Source: an uncultured Candidatus Melainabacteria bacterium
GTDB lineage: Bacteria > Cyanobacteriota > Vampirovibrionia > Gastranaerophilales > Gastranaerophilaceae
Direction: 5' to 3'
Length of the DNA: 64,000 nucleotides
Assembly (NCBI GenBank): GCA_934754775.1
Contig: CAKVIM010000003.1
Coordinates: 1-64,000 of the forward strand
Both the position numbers and the translations under genes were made by a program. Positions 35,046-43,676 of this stretch are shown here, piece after piece. Numbering within the stretch: position 1 is the stretch's first letter; each line of letters begins with the position of its first letter. The notes beneath the pieces are model-generated. The model did not search any database and was not told where the DNA came from. It saw nothing but the letters and a program-made list of their open reading frames with translations.

Positions 35046-35720
35046 ATGTCACATGATGCAAAAAAAACGAGTAAATATTCGTATAGGGAGCCAAAATTTT
35101 ATAACGTTTGGAGAAGAATTTTTCTCTTTATAGTAACGGACATTTTTTACATGATACGTTTTAAACTAGTTTACAGACTTGAGGTACAAGGAAGAGAAAA
35201 TATTCCTAAAGGAAGCGATTTTATTATTGCAGCAAACCACCTTTCAACCCTTGATCCGCCACTCGTGTGTGCTGTTGTAAACCGAGGTGTTGCGTATATG
35301 GCAAAGAAAGAACTCTTTGAAAATCCGTTTATGCGATGGTGGTTGAATTGGCTCGGAGCGTTTGCGGTTGATAGGGAAAAACTGGGTGTTTCTACGATAA
35401 AGACTGTTTTTTCATTAAAGAAAACCGGTTGGGTTCTGGGAATTTTCCCTCAAGGTACAAGACAAGAACCGGGTGAGATAAGTCATATAACGAAGGGTTT
35501 TGCGTCTTTGGCGAAAACAACAAAGTGTGGAATTTTGCCAATTGGGATTACAGGAACACAAGAGGTTAAACGCTTTCCATTTACAGGAAAGATTGTTGTA
35601 AAAATTGGTGAACTTATACCATGTTCAGACAACCCTCAAGAAATGGTTCAAAAATGGGTTGAGTCAATAGAAAAGCTTACGGGGTTTAAATATGTAGGCG
35701 ACGAGAGTTTAGTAAATTAA
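35046..35720 (+). CDS. plsC: 1-acyl-glycerol-3-phosphate acyltransferase (PlsC family), copy 1
   Basis: 224 residues from the ATG at 35046 (GAGGGG 9 bp before). Adds the second acyl chain to lysophosphatidate in phospholipid synthesis. The catalytic NHLSTLD (HxxxxD) motif lies near residue 63, followed by the substrate-binding FPQGTRQEPGE block (FPEGTRS type) and GILPIGITG. One hydrophobic segment near residues 18-35. A second, diverged copy follows after 15 bp. The symbol is by family; which copy is the main enzyme is unknown. Confidence 0.9.
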   Translation: MSHDAKKTSKYSYREPKFYNVWRRIFLFIVTDIFYMIRFKLVYRLEVQGRENIPKGSDFIIAANHLSTLDPPLVCAVVNRGVAYMAKKELFENPFMRWWLNWLGAFAVDREKLGVSTIKTVFSLKKTGWVLGIFPQGTRQEPGEISHITKGFASLAKTTKCGILPIGITGTQEVKRFPFTGKIVVKIGELIPCSDNPQEMVQKWVESIEKLTGFKYVGDESLVN

Positions 35721-35735
35721 GGGCTGGAAGGATTT

Positions 35736-36404
35736 ATGGCGACTGAAAAGAATTACAATAGAAGATATGAAAAAGATTATAATATTTTTAGAATCCTTTT
35801 TTATATGTCATTTGTTTGGCTGGTAGTTTATCCAGTAACAAAATTGATGTATAACGTCAAAATTGTTGGGCGTGAAAATGTTCCGAAGGATTCTCACGTA
35901 ATTTATGCTGCAAACCATGTTTCTTATATCGACCCGCCGCTCGTTTCTTTGGCGGCAAGAAAATGTATTGCTTATATGGCGAAGCAAGAATTGTTCAAAG
36001 ATAAAGACAGACTCTTAAGATTTTTGGTGCATATTTTGGGAGCGTTTGCAGTAAACCGTGAAAAACCAGAAATAGCGACGTTTAAAACAGTTAAATCTGT
36101 CTTTAACACTTCTTGGTCATTGGGGATTTTTCCTCAAGGTAAGATTATCAAAGAACCTGTGATTGAAAATATTCATAAAGGCTTTATTATATTTGCTAAA
36201 AAGTTTAAAGCTGATATTGTACCTGTGGGTATAAAAGGGTTTGACGGATACGCTAAAAAGTTGTTTGAAAAGAATATTACTGTAACTGTCGGAAAACCTA
36301 TCTCATACACTCTTGATGAGGACGAAATCTTGAGGGAGTGGGCTCGTCAAATTTGTGAGTACACAGGTTTCGAAAACAAGATTGAAGAAGTTCCTGTTGC
36401 TTAA
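35736..36404 (+). CDS. 1-acyl-glycerol-3-phosphate acyltransferase (PlsC family), copy 2
   Basis: 222 residues, paralog of the previous gene: same length, the HxxxxD motif in AANHVSYIDPPL, the FPQGKIIKEP block in place of FPQGTR, and VPVGIKGF for the product-side motif. Loss of the Arg in the FPQGTR position suggests altered acceptor or donor preference. GGAAGG precedes the start. Tandem plsC paralogs often divide acyl-chain or acceptor specificity; here that is inference. Confidence 0.88.
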   Translation: MATEKNYNRRYEKDYNIFRILFYMSFVWLVVYPVTKLMYNVKIVGRENVPKDSHVIYAANHVSYIDPPLVSLAARKCIAYMAKQELFKDKDRLLRFLVHILGAFAVNREKPEIATFKTVKSVFNTSWSLGIFPQGKIIKEPVIENIHKGFIIFAKKFKADIVPVGIKGFDGYAKKLFEKNITVTVGKPISYTLDEDEILREWARQICEYTGFENKIEEVPVA

Positions 36405-36481
36405 TATTACTTAATAAAAAGGCAAGTTTTAAGCTTGAGTTGTTTTATAAGATTAGTGTAAGTTGGTAGAAGGTAATTAGT

Positions 36482-37654
36482 ATGAACATCCCAAAAATTT
36501 TTGTGCTGAAAAATAATGTAGTTCCGCAGATGGCTATTAATAAGTCAACGCCGAGGTTTGGCTTGAAAATGGCTGATCCGTTGCAAGCGGACACAGTGTC
36601 TTTTAAAGCTTCCCCAAAGCTTGCAAATAGAGCCTGTGAGGTTAACAGAACGACTGCAATAGCTGTACGTCAGAGAATGGAAGAGCCTGCTCAAAGAGTT
36701 TTTGATTTTATAGAAACAAATTTTGGTGATTTGGTTGCGACCGTAAAAGAACCCAAGAACCCGATTTTAAAAATTCATAAGAGGCTAAAATCTGTAGATT
36801 CTATTGCAGAAAAAACGGGAACTCGTATGTTAACTTCTGTTGACGATATTATTACTCATATGACAGATTTGGTTGGTTTAAAGTTTGAACTTAGAAATTC
36901 GTATAAACCTGATGTTGACAATATTCTCGGACGTTTTATTCCTTTAATTAAATCAGGTTCGCTTGAATTGTTGGAGATTGAAAATAAGCGTCCAATGGTA
37001 GTTAAAGGTGCTCCTGAGGCTGAAGCCGCAATATATGATTACGGTACTGTTTCAATGATGGAGAAAATGGCTGATACACAGCATGATGTTTGGAGAAAAA
37101 ATAAAAAAAGAGCTAGGGTAAAACAAAAATTAGACGATGATTTTACTGATGTAAATTATTGTGCAACGCACTATTTGTTTAAATTATTGGGAAAGAAGCC
37201 GGCTGTATTTGAATTGCAAGTTATTGGACATAATACAAATTTAGCCAAACATGTTGATGATACAGTTTATAAAAAATTGGCAGGAAAAGAGCCTAAAGAT
37301 GTTCCACCGGAATTTCATGAACTTTTCAGGCCGCTAACTGATTCTGATTTCTTCGCTGCAGAACCGGACGCAGAAAGAATTGTTAATCGTGCAAAAGAAG
37401 TTTTAAATAAATATAGAGGTGATGTTTTCTTGTATCAAAGAAGTAAAGCCGATATGCCTTACACCAAAAAGAAAAATCAAGAAATGTTTTTACCGATTGC
37501 AGATAAGATGTTTCCGAGTGACATTGAGCTTAAGTATGGCATAAGTACTTCAGATTTTGACTACAACAATATTGCCAAAATGGTTGCAAAAGGCGAGAAA
37601 CTGGCAGAAAAAGCAAGAAAAGCAGAAGCCGCTGCAGGTAAACACAAAAAATAA
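36482..37654 (+). CDS. RelA/SpoT-like nucleotidyltransferase-fold protein with FKA motif
   Basis: 390 residues. Residues 1-45 are a polar leader with DTVSFKAS, the motif shared with other proteins in this window. From about 95 on it reads like a (p)ppGpp synthetase domain: HKRLKSVDSIAEK for the R-K---SI--K ATP site, TDLVGLKFEL (Asp129) for the metal-binding DL-G-R motif, VNYCATHYLF for GY-S-H, and FELQVIG (Glu244) for the E-QIRT general base, then HVDDTVYK. There is no HD hydrolase. It could make an alarmone or, like ToxSAS enzymes, modify RNA; a Lys replaces Arg in the DL-G-R site. It ends flush against the convergent full-length rel gene. Confidence 0.72.
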   Translation: MNIPKIFVLKNNVVPQMAINKSTPRFGLKMADPLQADTVSFKASPKLANRACEVNRTTAIAVRQRMEEPAQRVFDFIETNFGDLVATVKEPKNPILKIHKRLKSVDSIAEKTGTRMLTSVDDIITHMTDLVGLKFELRNSYKPDVDNILGRFIPLIKSGSLELLEIENKRPMVVKGAPEAEAAIYDYGTVSMMEKMADTQHDVWRKNKKRARVKQKLDDDFTDVNYCATHYLFKLLGKKPAVFELQVIGHNTNLAKHVDDTVYKKLAGKEPKDVPPEFHELFRPLTDSDFFAAEPDAERIVNRAKEVLNKYRGDVFLYQRSKADMPYTKKKNQEMFLPIADKMFPSDIELKYGISTSDFDYNNIAKMVAKGEKLAEKARKAEAAAGKHKK

Positions 37655-39856
37655 TTATTTTGAGTTTGTTTTTTTGTGTTTGTTACGGTTTGTTTTCTTT
37701 GTGAATTGTTGCGGAGAAGCACAGTATGATGTTTGAATACGTTTGACACTATAGACTTCCGGCATGGCTTGTAATGCTATCATCACACGTCTTAGGGTGT
37801 CAATATTGTCCAGTTCAATTCCGAGTTCAATAATACCGACCTTGCCCTTTGATTTAACATTTGCAGAGCTGATATTGGTGTTGTTATCGGATACCACGCC
37901 GATAATATCTTTGAGAAGTCCGAGTTTTTCAGCTGTTTCAATACGGATTGTTGTGCTGTATGTTTTATTAACATTATTGCCTGACCAGTGAATATCCAAA
38001 AGTCTTTCAACAGGGATGTTTTCTAGAGTTTTACAATCCAAACGGTGTACAGTAACGCCCTTAGAGCGAGTTACAACTCCGACAATCGGCTCTCCCGGGA
38101 TAGGGGAACAGCAACGAGCAAACGAATATAGCAAACCTTCTAAGCCGATAATATCTTTTTCTGACGCTTTTCGTGGTTTATGTTGAACCTGTGATTCTTG
38201 TTTTTGTGGCTTTCTTAATCGATTAATAATCTTGTTGACTGTGGTTTCGCCATAACCTAAAGCTGCAAACAAATCGTCTGCACTCACATAGTTCATTTGT
38301 TTTGCGACCTTGTCAAACTCGCCGTTTTTCACGTACTCATCAAATACAGTCTTAGTGAGTTCGTGTTCCAAATTCGCTTTACCAATATCAATATGGTCTT
38401 CACGCTTGTTCTTTTTGTACCATTGTCTGATTTTAGAAGCTGCTTGCTTCGTAACAACAAAGTTTAGCCAATCAAGCCTTGGGGCAGCGACTTTTGAGGT
38501 CATAATTTCGACAATGTCACCGTTTTTTAGTTTTGTATCAAGTTGGGCGATACGTCCGTTAATCAAAGCTCCGACTGTTTTATGACCGACATCAGAGTGG
38601 ATACGGTATGCAAAGTCAACCGGAGTTGCATTTATAGGAAGGTCAATTACGTCACCTCCTGGAGTGAATGCAAAAACTTGATCCGAGAACAAATCTAATT
38701 TTACTGAATTAACGTAATCTTCTGCATTTTGAGTGTCTTTATTGTACTCAACGAGTTTTCTCATCCAAGAAAACTTGATATCACTTGCTGAATCGGCCTT
38801 TTTAGAGCCTTTTTCTTTGTATCTCCAGTGTGCTGCGATACCATATTCGGCAATTTCGTGCATTTCCCAAGTTCTTATTTGCACTTCCAAAGGTTTTTGG
38901 CGAGGGCCGATTACGGATGTGTGCAGTGATTGGTACATGTTGCCTTTTGGCATTGCGATATAATCTTTGAAACGCCCCGGAATAGGTTTGAATTGCGAGT
39001 GAATAAGCCCAAGAACTTCGTAACACTCTTTTTCTGTATCAACGATTACACGGACCGCTGTAATATCGTATAAGTCGTGGAATGCGACATTCAGACGTTT
39101 CATTTTGTTGTAAATACTGTAATAGTGCTTTGCACGACCCGTTATCTGTGCGTTAATCCCGCTTGCTTTAACGTCTTTGGAAATCTTTTCGATTAAAAGC
39201 TTTACCGTCATATCACGTTCGGCTTTTTTCTGTGAAACGAGTTGAGCGATTTCGTAGTATTTATCAGGTTGTAAATACTTGAGTGATAAATCTTCAAGCT
39301 CTGCTTTAATCTTACCCACACCTAAGCGGTTAGCTAAAGGTGCAAAAATATCGAGCGTTTCTTGTGCAATTCTTTGTTGTTTTGCGGGTGCCATGTAGTT
39401 CAGAGTTCGCATATTATGGAGTCTGTCGGCAAGTTTTAGGAAAATAATTCTGACATCACTTGCCATGGCAATAAACATCCTGCGGAAGTTTTCTGCTTGA
39501 CGCTCTTCTGTGGATTTGAACTGCAATTTCCCCAGTTTCGTAACCCCTTGAACGAGGTTAAGTACATCTTCACCAAATTTTTCTTTAATTTCTTCAGGCT
39601 GTGTGTCAGTATCTTCCAAAATGTCGTGCAAAAATCCAGCCATAAGTGTGTGCTTATCAGCTCTTAATCCAATCAAAATTTTTACAACTTCCATTGGGTG
39701 GATGATGTAAGGCTCTTCTGATACTCTATACTGTCCGGCATGAAGCTTTTTGGCGAATTCAAACGCTCCTTCCAGCTCTTTAATATCGGCTTCGGGGTAT
39801 TCTTGTTCCAAAAGCAGTGCTCTTATTTCATCAAATGTAATTACGAACTGTTCCAT
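37655..39856 (-). CDS. rel: Bifunctional (p)ppGpp synthetase/hydrolase
   Basis: 733 residues in the standard order: HD hydrolase domain (HILHxMEV-type start, then GFLHDILEDTDTQPEE and LKLADRLHNMRTL), synthetase domain (DLYDITAVRVIV, GNMYQSLHTS, EVQIRTWEMHEIAEYG), TGS domain (VFAFTPGGDVIDLP), helical region and a C-terminal ACT domain. Both catalytic sets look intact, so it should make and break (p)ppGpp in the stringent response. Single-copy Rel of this type is normal for cyanobacteria. Stop codon adjoins that of the RelA-like gene with no terminator between. Confidence 0.97.
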   Translation of the reverse strand: MEQFVITFDEIRALLLEQEYPEADIKELEGAFEFAKKLHAGQYRVSEEPYIIHPMEVVKILIGLRADKHTLMAGFLHDILEDTDTQPEEIKEKFGEDVLNLVQGVTKLGKLQFKSTEERQAENFRRMFIAMASDVRIIFLKLADRLHNMRTLNYMAPAKQQRIAQETLDIFAPLANRLGVGKIKAELEDLSLKYLQPDKYYEIAQLVSQKKAERDMTVKLLIEKISKDVKASGINAQITGRAKHYYSIYNKMKRLNVAFHDLYDITAVRVIVDTEKECYEVLGLIHSQFKPIPGRFKDYIAMPKGNMYQSLHTSVIGPRQKPLEVQIRTWEMHEIAEYGIAAHWRYKEKGSKKADSASDIKFSWMRKLVEYNKDTQNAEDYVNSVKLDLFSDQVFAFTPGGDVIDLPINATPVDFAYRIHSDVGHKTVGALINGRIAQLDTKLKNGDIVEIMTSKVAAPRLDWLNFVVTKQAASKIRQWYKKNKREDHIDIGKANLEHELTKTVFDEYVKNGEFDKVAKQMNYVSADDLFAALGYGETTVNKIINRLRKPQKQESQVQHKPRKASEKDIIGLEGLLYSFARCCSPIPGEPIVGVVTRSKGVTVHRLDCKTLENIPVERLLDIHWSGNNVNKTYSTTIRIETAEKLGLLKDIIGVVSDNNTNISSANVKSKGKVGIIELGIELDNIDTLRRVMIALQAMPEVYSVKRIQTSYCASPQQFTKKTNRNKHKKTNSK

Positions 39857-39910
39857 ATATAGTTATAATAGTGTTTTTTTTACATTTTTTCAAGTAGGAT
39901 ATTAAAAAAC

Positions 39911-40094
39911 TTTTTTATTTCAAAATAATTCTTCATTTTCTTTTCTTTATTGCGAACAAAGAAAAGAAAACGAAGCAAAAGAAAAGAAATGACGCACTGT
40001 TTTCTACAACCTTACGGTTGTGGATTGAATGGATGTTGCCGGTGAACCGGCACTTTGGCACTCGCTATAGCAGCTAAACGCTGCACGCTCGTGG
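39911..40094. repeat. Family B element, right-half copy
   Basis: About 183 bp matching 9572-9754: T/A-rich core with TTCTTTATTGCGAACAAAG, then GACGCACTGTTTTCTACAAC and the terminal GCACTCGCTATAGCAGC... ending CGCTGCACGCTCGTGG. The segment between (GTTGCCGGTGAACCGGCA) differs from the first copy, where TTAGCAAGCAGAGCCTGCA stands, so a small hairpin has been exchanged. It abuts a family A element. Confidence 0.85.
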
Positions 40095-40111
40095 TGCTAA
40101 AGTCGTTCTGT

Positions 40112-40258
40112 CCCTTACGGGCTAACACCTCACCCGCATTCGTAACGTTCGCAAAGCTCACGAACGACTGCACCCTCTCCAACAGGAGAGGGTAGTTTTT
40201 CAATGTGAAAGCTTTGCTTGAACATTAGAAAAACGGGTGAGGTTCTATTCCGCAAGGG
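40112..40258. repeat. Inverted-repeat element, family A (147-bp copy)
   Basis: Ends CCCTTACGGGCTAACACCTC+ACCC (40112-40135) and its imperfect inverse at 40235-40258. Inside it carries both arm types: TTCGTAACGTTCGCAAAGC and, inverted, the ATTAGAAAAACGGGTGAGG arm, around CCCTCTCC-AACA-GGAGAGGG. Preceded by GGTGCTAAAGTCGTTCTGT as at 9221. Ends 8 bp from the hom stop codon. Confidence 0.88.
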
Positions 40259-40265
40259 AAAATAG

Positions 40266-41522
40266 CTAATCCGCAACTCTAATTATACTATTCACCGTGC
40301 AGTCTTTAAGCTCGCTCACAACCTCTCTGATTAAGCGTTCTTGAGTCTTTTCAGTGATTACCGTAATATCAGCCGTATTGTCGCTTGAAACACCTTTCTG
40401 AAGTATGCTTGACAAGCTGATATTTTTATTCGCACAAATCGTACCAATCATTGCAATTACGCCGATTGCATTCGGAGCTGTAATTGAGAGATAATATTTA
40501 TTGAATGTGTCCTCAATTTTTACAGGGTTTGCCTTTGAATGGTGGTGACATCTCATCATCGGAAGCATGTAATCTGTTTTTCCGAACTCTGCTGCTATTG
40601 ATAAAATATCTCCGACAACTGAGCTAGCAGTAGGAAACTCTCCAGCCCCAGGGCCTGAAAGCACGATGTTTCCAATTGGATGACCGCTTATTGCAACCGC
40701 ATTTGTTACATAATCAATATGAGCAAGCGTTGTATCCTTCGAAATAAGCATTGGATGAACTCTTACGTCTGCATTGTTGTTTTCATCAATTGTCGCAGTC
40801 GCAATAAGTTTGATTTTGTAACCAAATTCGTTTGCTTTTGCCATATCCTCTTTGCGGATTTTTGTAATCCCTTCTCTATAGACGTTTTCAATCTTAATAC
40901 GAGTCTTGAACGCAATTGTTGCAAGCGTTGTAATCTTATACGCTGCATCAAAGCCTTCTACATCGCCAGTAGGGTCAGTTTCTGCATACCCAAGCTCTTG
41001 GGCTTCCTTCAATACATCCTCATAAGAAGCTCCGTCAACATCCATTTTTGTCAAAATATAATTAGTTGTGCCGTTCAAAATAGCGTGGATTTTTCTAATC
41101 TTATTCCCTGCTAAAATTGTTTTAATAGGCATAATAATCGGGATACCGCCTGCAATAGCAGCTTCATACAGTACAACTTTGTTGCATTCTTCTGCAAGAT
41201 TAAATAATTCTTCGCCTTTTTTTGCAAGTAATTCTTTGTTTGCAGTAACAATATGTTTTCCGTTTCTAAGGGCTGTTTCAATATAGTCCCAAGCAGGATT
41301 AACGCCGCCAATAAGTTCTACAATAACGTCTATGTCAGGGTTATTAACTACATCAAAAGGATTATCGGTAAGCATTTCCGGAGGAAGTTCGACAGAGCGA
41401 GGTTTGTTGATGTTCTTAACCGCAACTTTAATAACTTCTACGTCTTCCACGTTTTGTAATGTCTTATACACGCCTGTACCAACAGTTCCAAGACCAATGA
41501 TTCCAATTCTTAACTTACTCAT
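40266..41522 (-). CDS. hom: Homoserine dehydrogenase
   Basis: 418 residues; reduces aspartate semialdehyde to homoserine on the way to threonine and methionine. NAD(P) site IGIIGLGTVGTGVYKTL at the N-terminus; catalytic region VTANKELLAKKGEELF, GIPIIMPIK, ILNGTTNYILTKM and ETDPTGDVEGFDAAYK; a C-terminal ACT domain (LSITAPNAIGVIAMIGTICA) for feedback control. Monofunctional length with no aspartokinase fusion. Single gene with GGAG upstream. Confidence 0.97.
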   Translation of the reverse strand: MSKLRIGIIGLGTVGTGVYKTLQNVEDVEVIKVAVKNINKPRSVELPPEMLTDNPFDVVNNPDIDVIVELIGGVNPAWDYIETALRNGKHIVTANKELLAKKGEELFNLAEECNKVVLYEAAIAGGIPIIMPIKTILAGNKIRKIHAILNGTTNYILTKMDVDGASYEDVLKEAQELGYAETDPTGDVEGFDAAYKITTLATIAFKTRIKIENVYREGITKIRKEDMAKANEFGYKIKLIATATIDENNNADVRVHPMLISKDTTLAHIDYVTNAVAISGHPIGNIVLSGPGAGEFPTASSVVGDILSIAAEFGKTDYMLPMMRCHHHSKANPVKIEDTFNKYYLSITAPNAIGVIAMIGTICANKNISLSSILQKGVSSDNTADITVITEKTQERLIREVVSELKDCTVNSIIRVAD

Positions 41523-41579
41523 GCAGTTCTCCTTTTGTTGGAAACCATTATAGCATGGATTTTGCTGTTTGTCTTGAAC

Positions 41580-42929
41580 TTAAAACTCTTCTTTAAAAAA
41601 TATTCTCAGGCTCTCCGGTAATAGCTTTACTGCTTCGTCCAAACCACACAGAACTTGGTCGCTGTTTGCCAGTTTATTGCTTCTTGCCAGTTTATAATAA
41701 TTCATGAGCAGTTTTATCTGCTTTAATATTTTTGCTTCCCCTTTGCCGTTTGCGTTGCTGATTTTTTTGTAATACCTTCGGGCGAGCTTAGATGCGGTCA
41801 AGGTTTTGTTTATCGGTTTGAAATCTCCGTAGTCAATAAGTCTGCCTGCAACGAGGTTCTTGTCTTGATTATTGAATCGATTGTCTTTTGTTTCTATTCC
41901 TAAATCTTCAAGCTTGTTGTGCTTTCTAACTTTCCCCAATGACTCTATGTCAGCAAACTCAAAGACTGCATATTGTGATTGGGGGTTTGCAAAATGAAAT
42001 TCAACTGCATCAGAATTTTTGATTCTGTGCCCGATAGCCTTTTTTATAAAAAGAGCGATATTAGCTTCTCTATACAAGCCGTGGTAATGTTTGTAGACAT
42101 TTTGGGTTTTCTTCTTTATCGCTTCACTGATATAGCTTCTGTACTCTATCGGTGTAGAATTCTTGACCAGTCTTATTTTGTCACGAACTAATGCGTTAAA
42201 GATTTTTTCATCAAGAATTCCGAATTTTACAAAAAGCATTTTCAACATTTTACTAAATAGAGAGCAGGTGAGTTTGTGATTGTTAATCATATTGTAAGTC
42301 AGCATCTCAATTTCGGTGTTGAGTGAATCTTTGTCGTTTCTATCTCTATAAAATTTGATGGCTTTATCTGAAAATATTTTTTTGTTAGATGAATCTGTGC
42401 AAGATAATCTGTAAACAGTTCCAAATCCACCAAAATCAACAAGTTTGACTTTTACGTTGTCATCTTTTTTAATTAGTTTTGCATTAATCATTCCGTTTTT
42501 TATGTTTTCGCACAAGTCTTTTTCTGTTGATTTGATAACTTCTTTGTCCAGATTGATTGATTCAAGTATAAAATTTTTGTTATATAGGCTGTTGCCTTTG
42601 GTAATATATTTTACTTGTTCGACAGTAAACTTGAGGAACTTTAAAAAAGAAAGATTGCCAAGATAATCACGAATCTTGCTGTTAATATATTTTTCAAAGG
42701 CATTTAAGGAATCGCAAGAATCCGAAATCCCCTTATCAATGCTCAAGAATGATTGTTTAACGTCTTTGCCGTTGAGTAATTTCAAAAAGTCTTGTGGAAT
42801 AGTGCCTATAAGCTTTTTGTTGTTTAATCCTAAAGCAGTTTCTTCAGCATAAAGGAACGGGTGCTTTTTCAGCAATCCCGTCATGCCTTTAGAAGAGATG
42901 TTATATTGATTAGAACTGTTTATTTGCAT
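41580..42929 (-). CDS. Protein-kinase-like protein, unknown target
   Basis: 449 residues. The first 155 are unassigned and begin with a polar leader (SSKGMTG rather than a clear FKG). From 160: a glycine loop GGFGTVY (167-173), KAIKFY with the putative ATP-binding Lys192, a helix with Glu288, a hinge-like AVFEFAD (321-327), D349 and N354 in KDNRFNN spaced as in the HRDxxxxN catalytic loop, and DYG (366-368) at the DFG position 12 residues later. The order and spacing match a small kinase fold similar in outline to NleH/OspG-type effector kinases. A large insertion (200-285) is unusual. Its stop-start gap to the upstream GNAT-like gene is 3 bp. Confidence 0.6.
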   Translation of the reverse strand: MQINSSNQYNISSKGMTGLLKKHPFLYAEETALGLNNKKLIGTIPQDFLKLLNGKDVKQSFLSIDKGISDSCDSLNAFEKYINSKIRDYLGNLSFLKFLKFTVEQVKYITKGNSLYNKNFILESINLDKEVIKSTEKDLCENIKNGMINAKLIKKDDNVKVKLVDFGGFGTVYRLSCTDSSNKKIFSDKAIKFYRDRNDKDSLNTEIEMLTYNMINNHKLTCSLFSKMLKMLFVKFGILDEKIFNALVRDKIRLVKNSTPIEYRSYISEAIKKKTQNVYKHYHGLYREANIALFIKKAIGHRIKNSDAVEFHFANPQSQYAVFEFADIESLGKVRKHNKLEDLGIETKDNRFNNQDKNLVAGRLIDYGDFKPINKTLTASKLARRYYKKISNANGKGEAKILKQIKLLMNYYKLARSNKLANSDQVLCGLDEAVKLLPESLRIFFKEEF

Positions 42930-42932
42930 AGG

Positions 42933-43622
42933 TTATTGTTCGTCAAGTTTTAGAACTTTTTGCAAGTCTTTTTCTGTTTTATCGTTCACGTTTACGATTT
43001 TGGTTTTTATTTTATGTGACGGATTTATTGCTGTGTTAGCTAATCTTATTGAAAAATTTGGCTCTTTGGATGCTAAAATTCCGCCTGAATATTTAGGGAT
43101 TGTGAATTCAAGATCTCTAAAAAACTTTGCTGTTTCAGGTTGACGAAGTGATTTTGGAATAATAAAGTTATTTCCTTTAGGTGCTGATTTTAAGCAAGAC
43201 GAAATTAGGCCCCTGCGAGTGTTAGCGTCCTTGAGGTCATTAATTCCGATTAAGTGGTTAAAAAAGGAACAGTTTCCTACGTGTAAAATTGATGCAACGC
43301 CTTCAATTTGCTCGTTATTTCTTATTGCAATAAAAGAGTCTGTGTAAGGGCTGAGTCCTGAAGAGATGATGTCTTTAAAGAAATTTTTTAAATCTGCTTT
43401 TGGATTCTTTGTGCACACACCTTGTGGGTCATTGGCAATTTGTCTATCTTTTCCTTGAAGTACCAAAAGGCATCTTTCGATGAATGGTTTATCTTTTGGG
43501 CTCAGTCTGTAAATATCAACGATATCAGTTTTGCCATTAGCAAAACGTGTTACGACTTGTGTGACTGTTTTAGCTTTGAAATTTGTTGATTCAGCTTGAG
43601 CAGGGATTGGTTGTATTTTCAT
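42933..43622 (-). CDS. GNAT-like protein with N-terminal FKA motif
   Basis: 229 residues. STNFKAK at residues 12-18 is the shared motif. The middle, DSFIAIRNNEQIEGVASILH, has the two central strands of a GNAT fold, and NTRRGLISSCLK lies where the acetyl-CoA loop would be, but no clear R/QxxGxG/A is present, so activity is doubtful. It lies directly upstream of the kinase-like gene and probably shares its transcript. No membrane or signal segment. Confidence 0.6.
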   Translation of the reverse strand: MKIQPIPAQAESTNFKAKTVTQVVTRFANGKTDIVDIYRLSPKDKPFIERCLLVLQGKDRQIANDPQGVCTKNPKADLKNFFKDIISSGLSPYTDSFIAIRNNEQIEGVASILHVGNCSFFNHLIGINDLKDANTRRGLISSCLKSAPKGNNFIIPKSLRQPETAKFFRDLEFTIPKYSGGILASKEPNFSIRLANTAINPSHKIKTKIVNVNDKTEKDLQKVLKLDEQ

Positions 43623-43676
43623 GTTTAACTCCTTATACCGAATTAAAACATGAAAAAAATATTTTTTGCTACTTGA

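Noticed and set aside
40012..40203. 63-codon minus-strand open frame
   Set aside because: Lies wholly in repeats; shares the repeat-derived peptide LLLER-QSFVS with the frame at 1506-1772.
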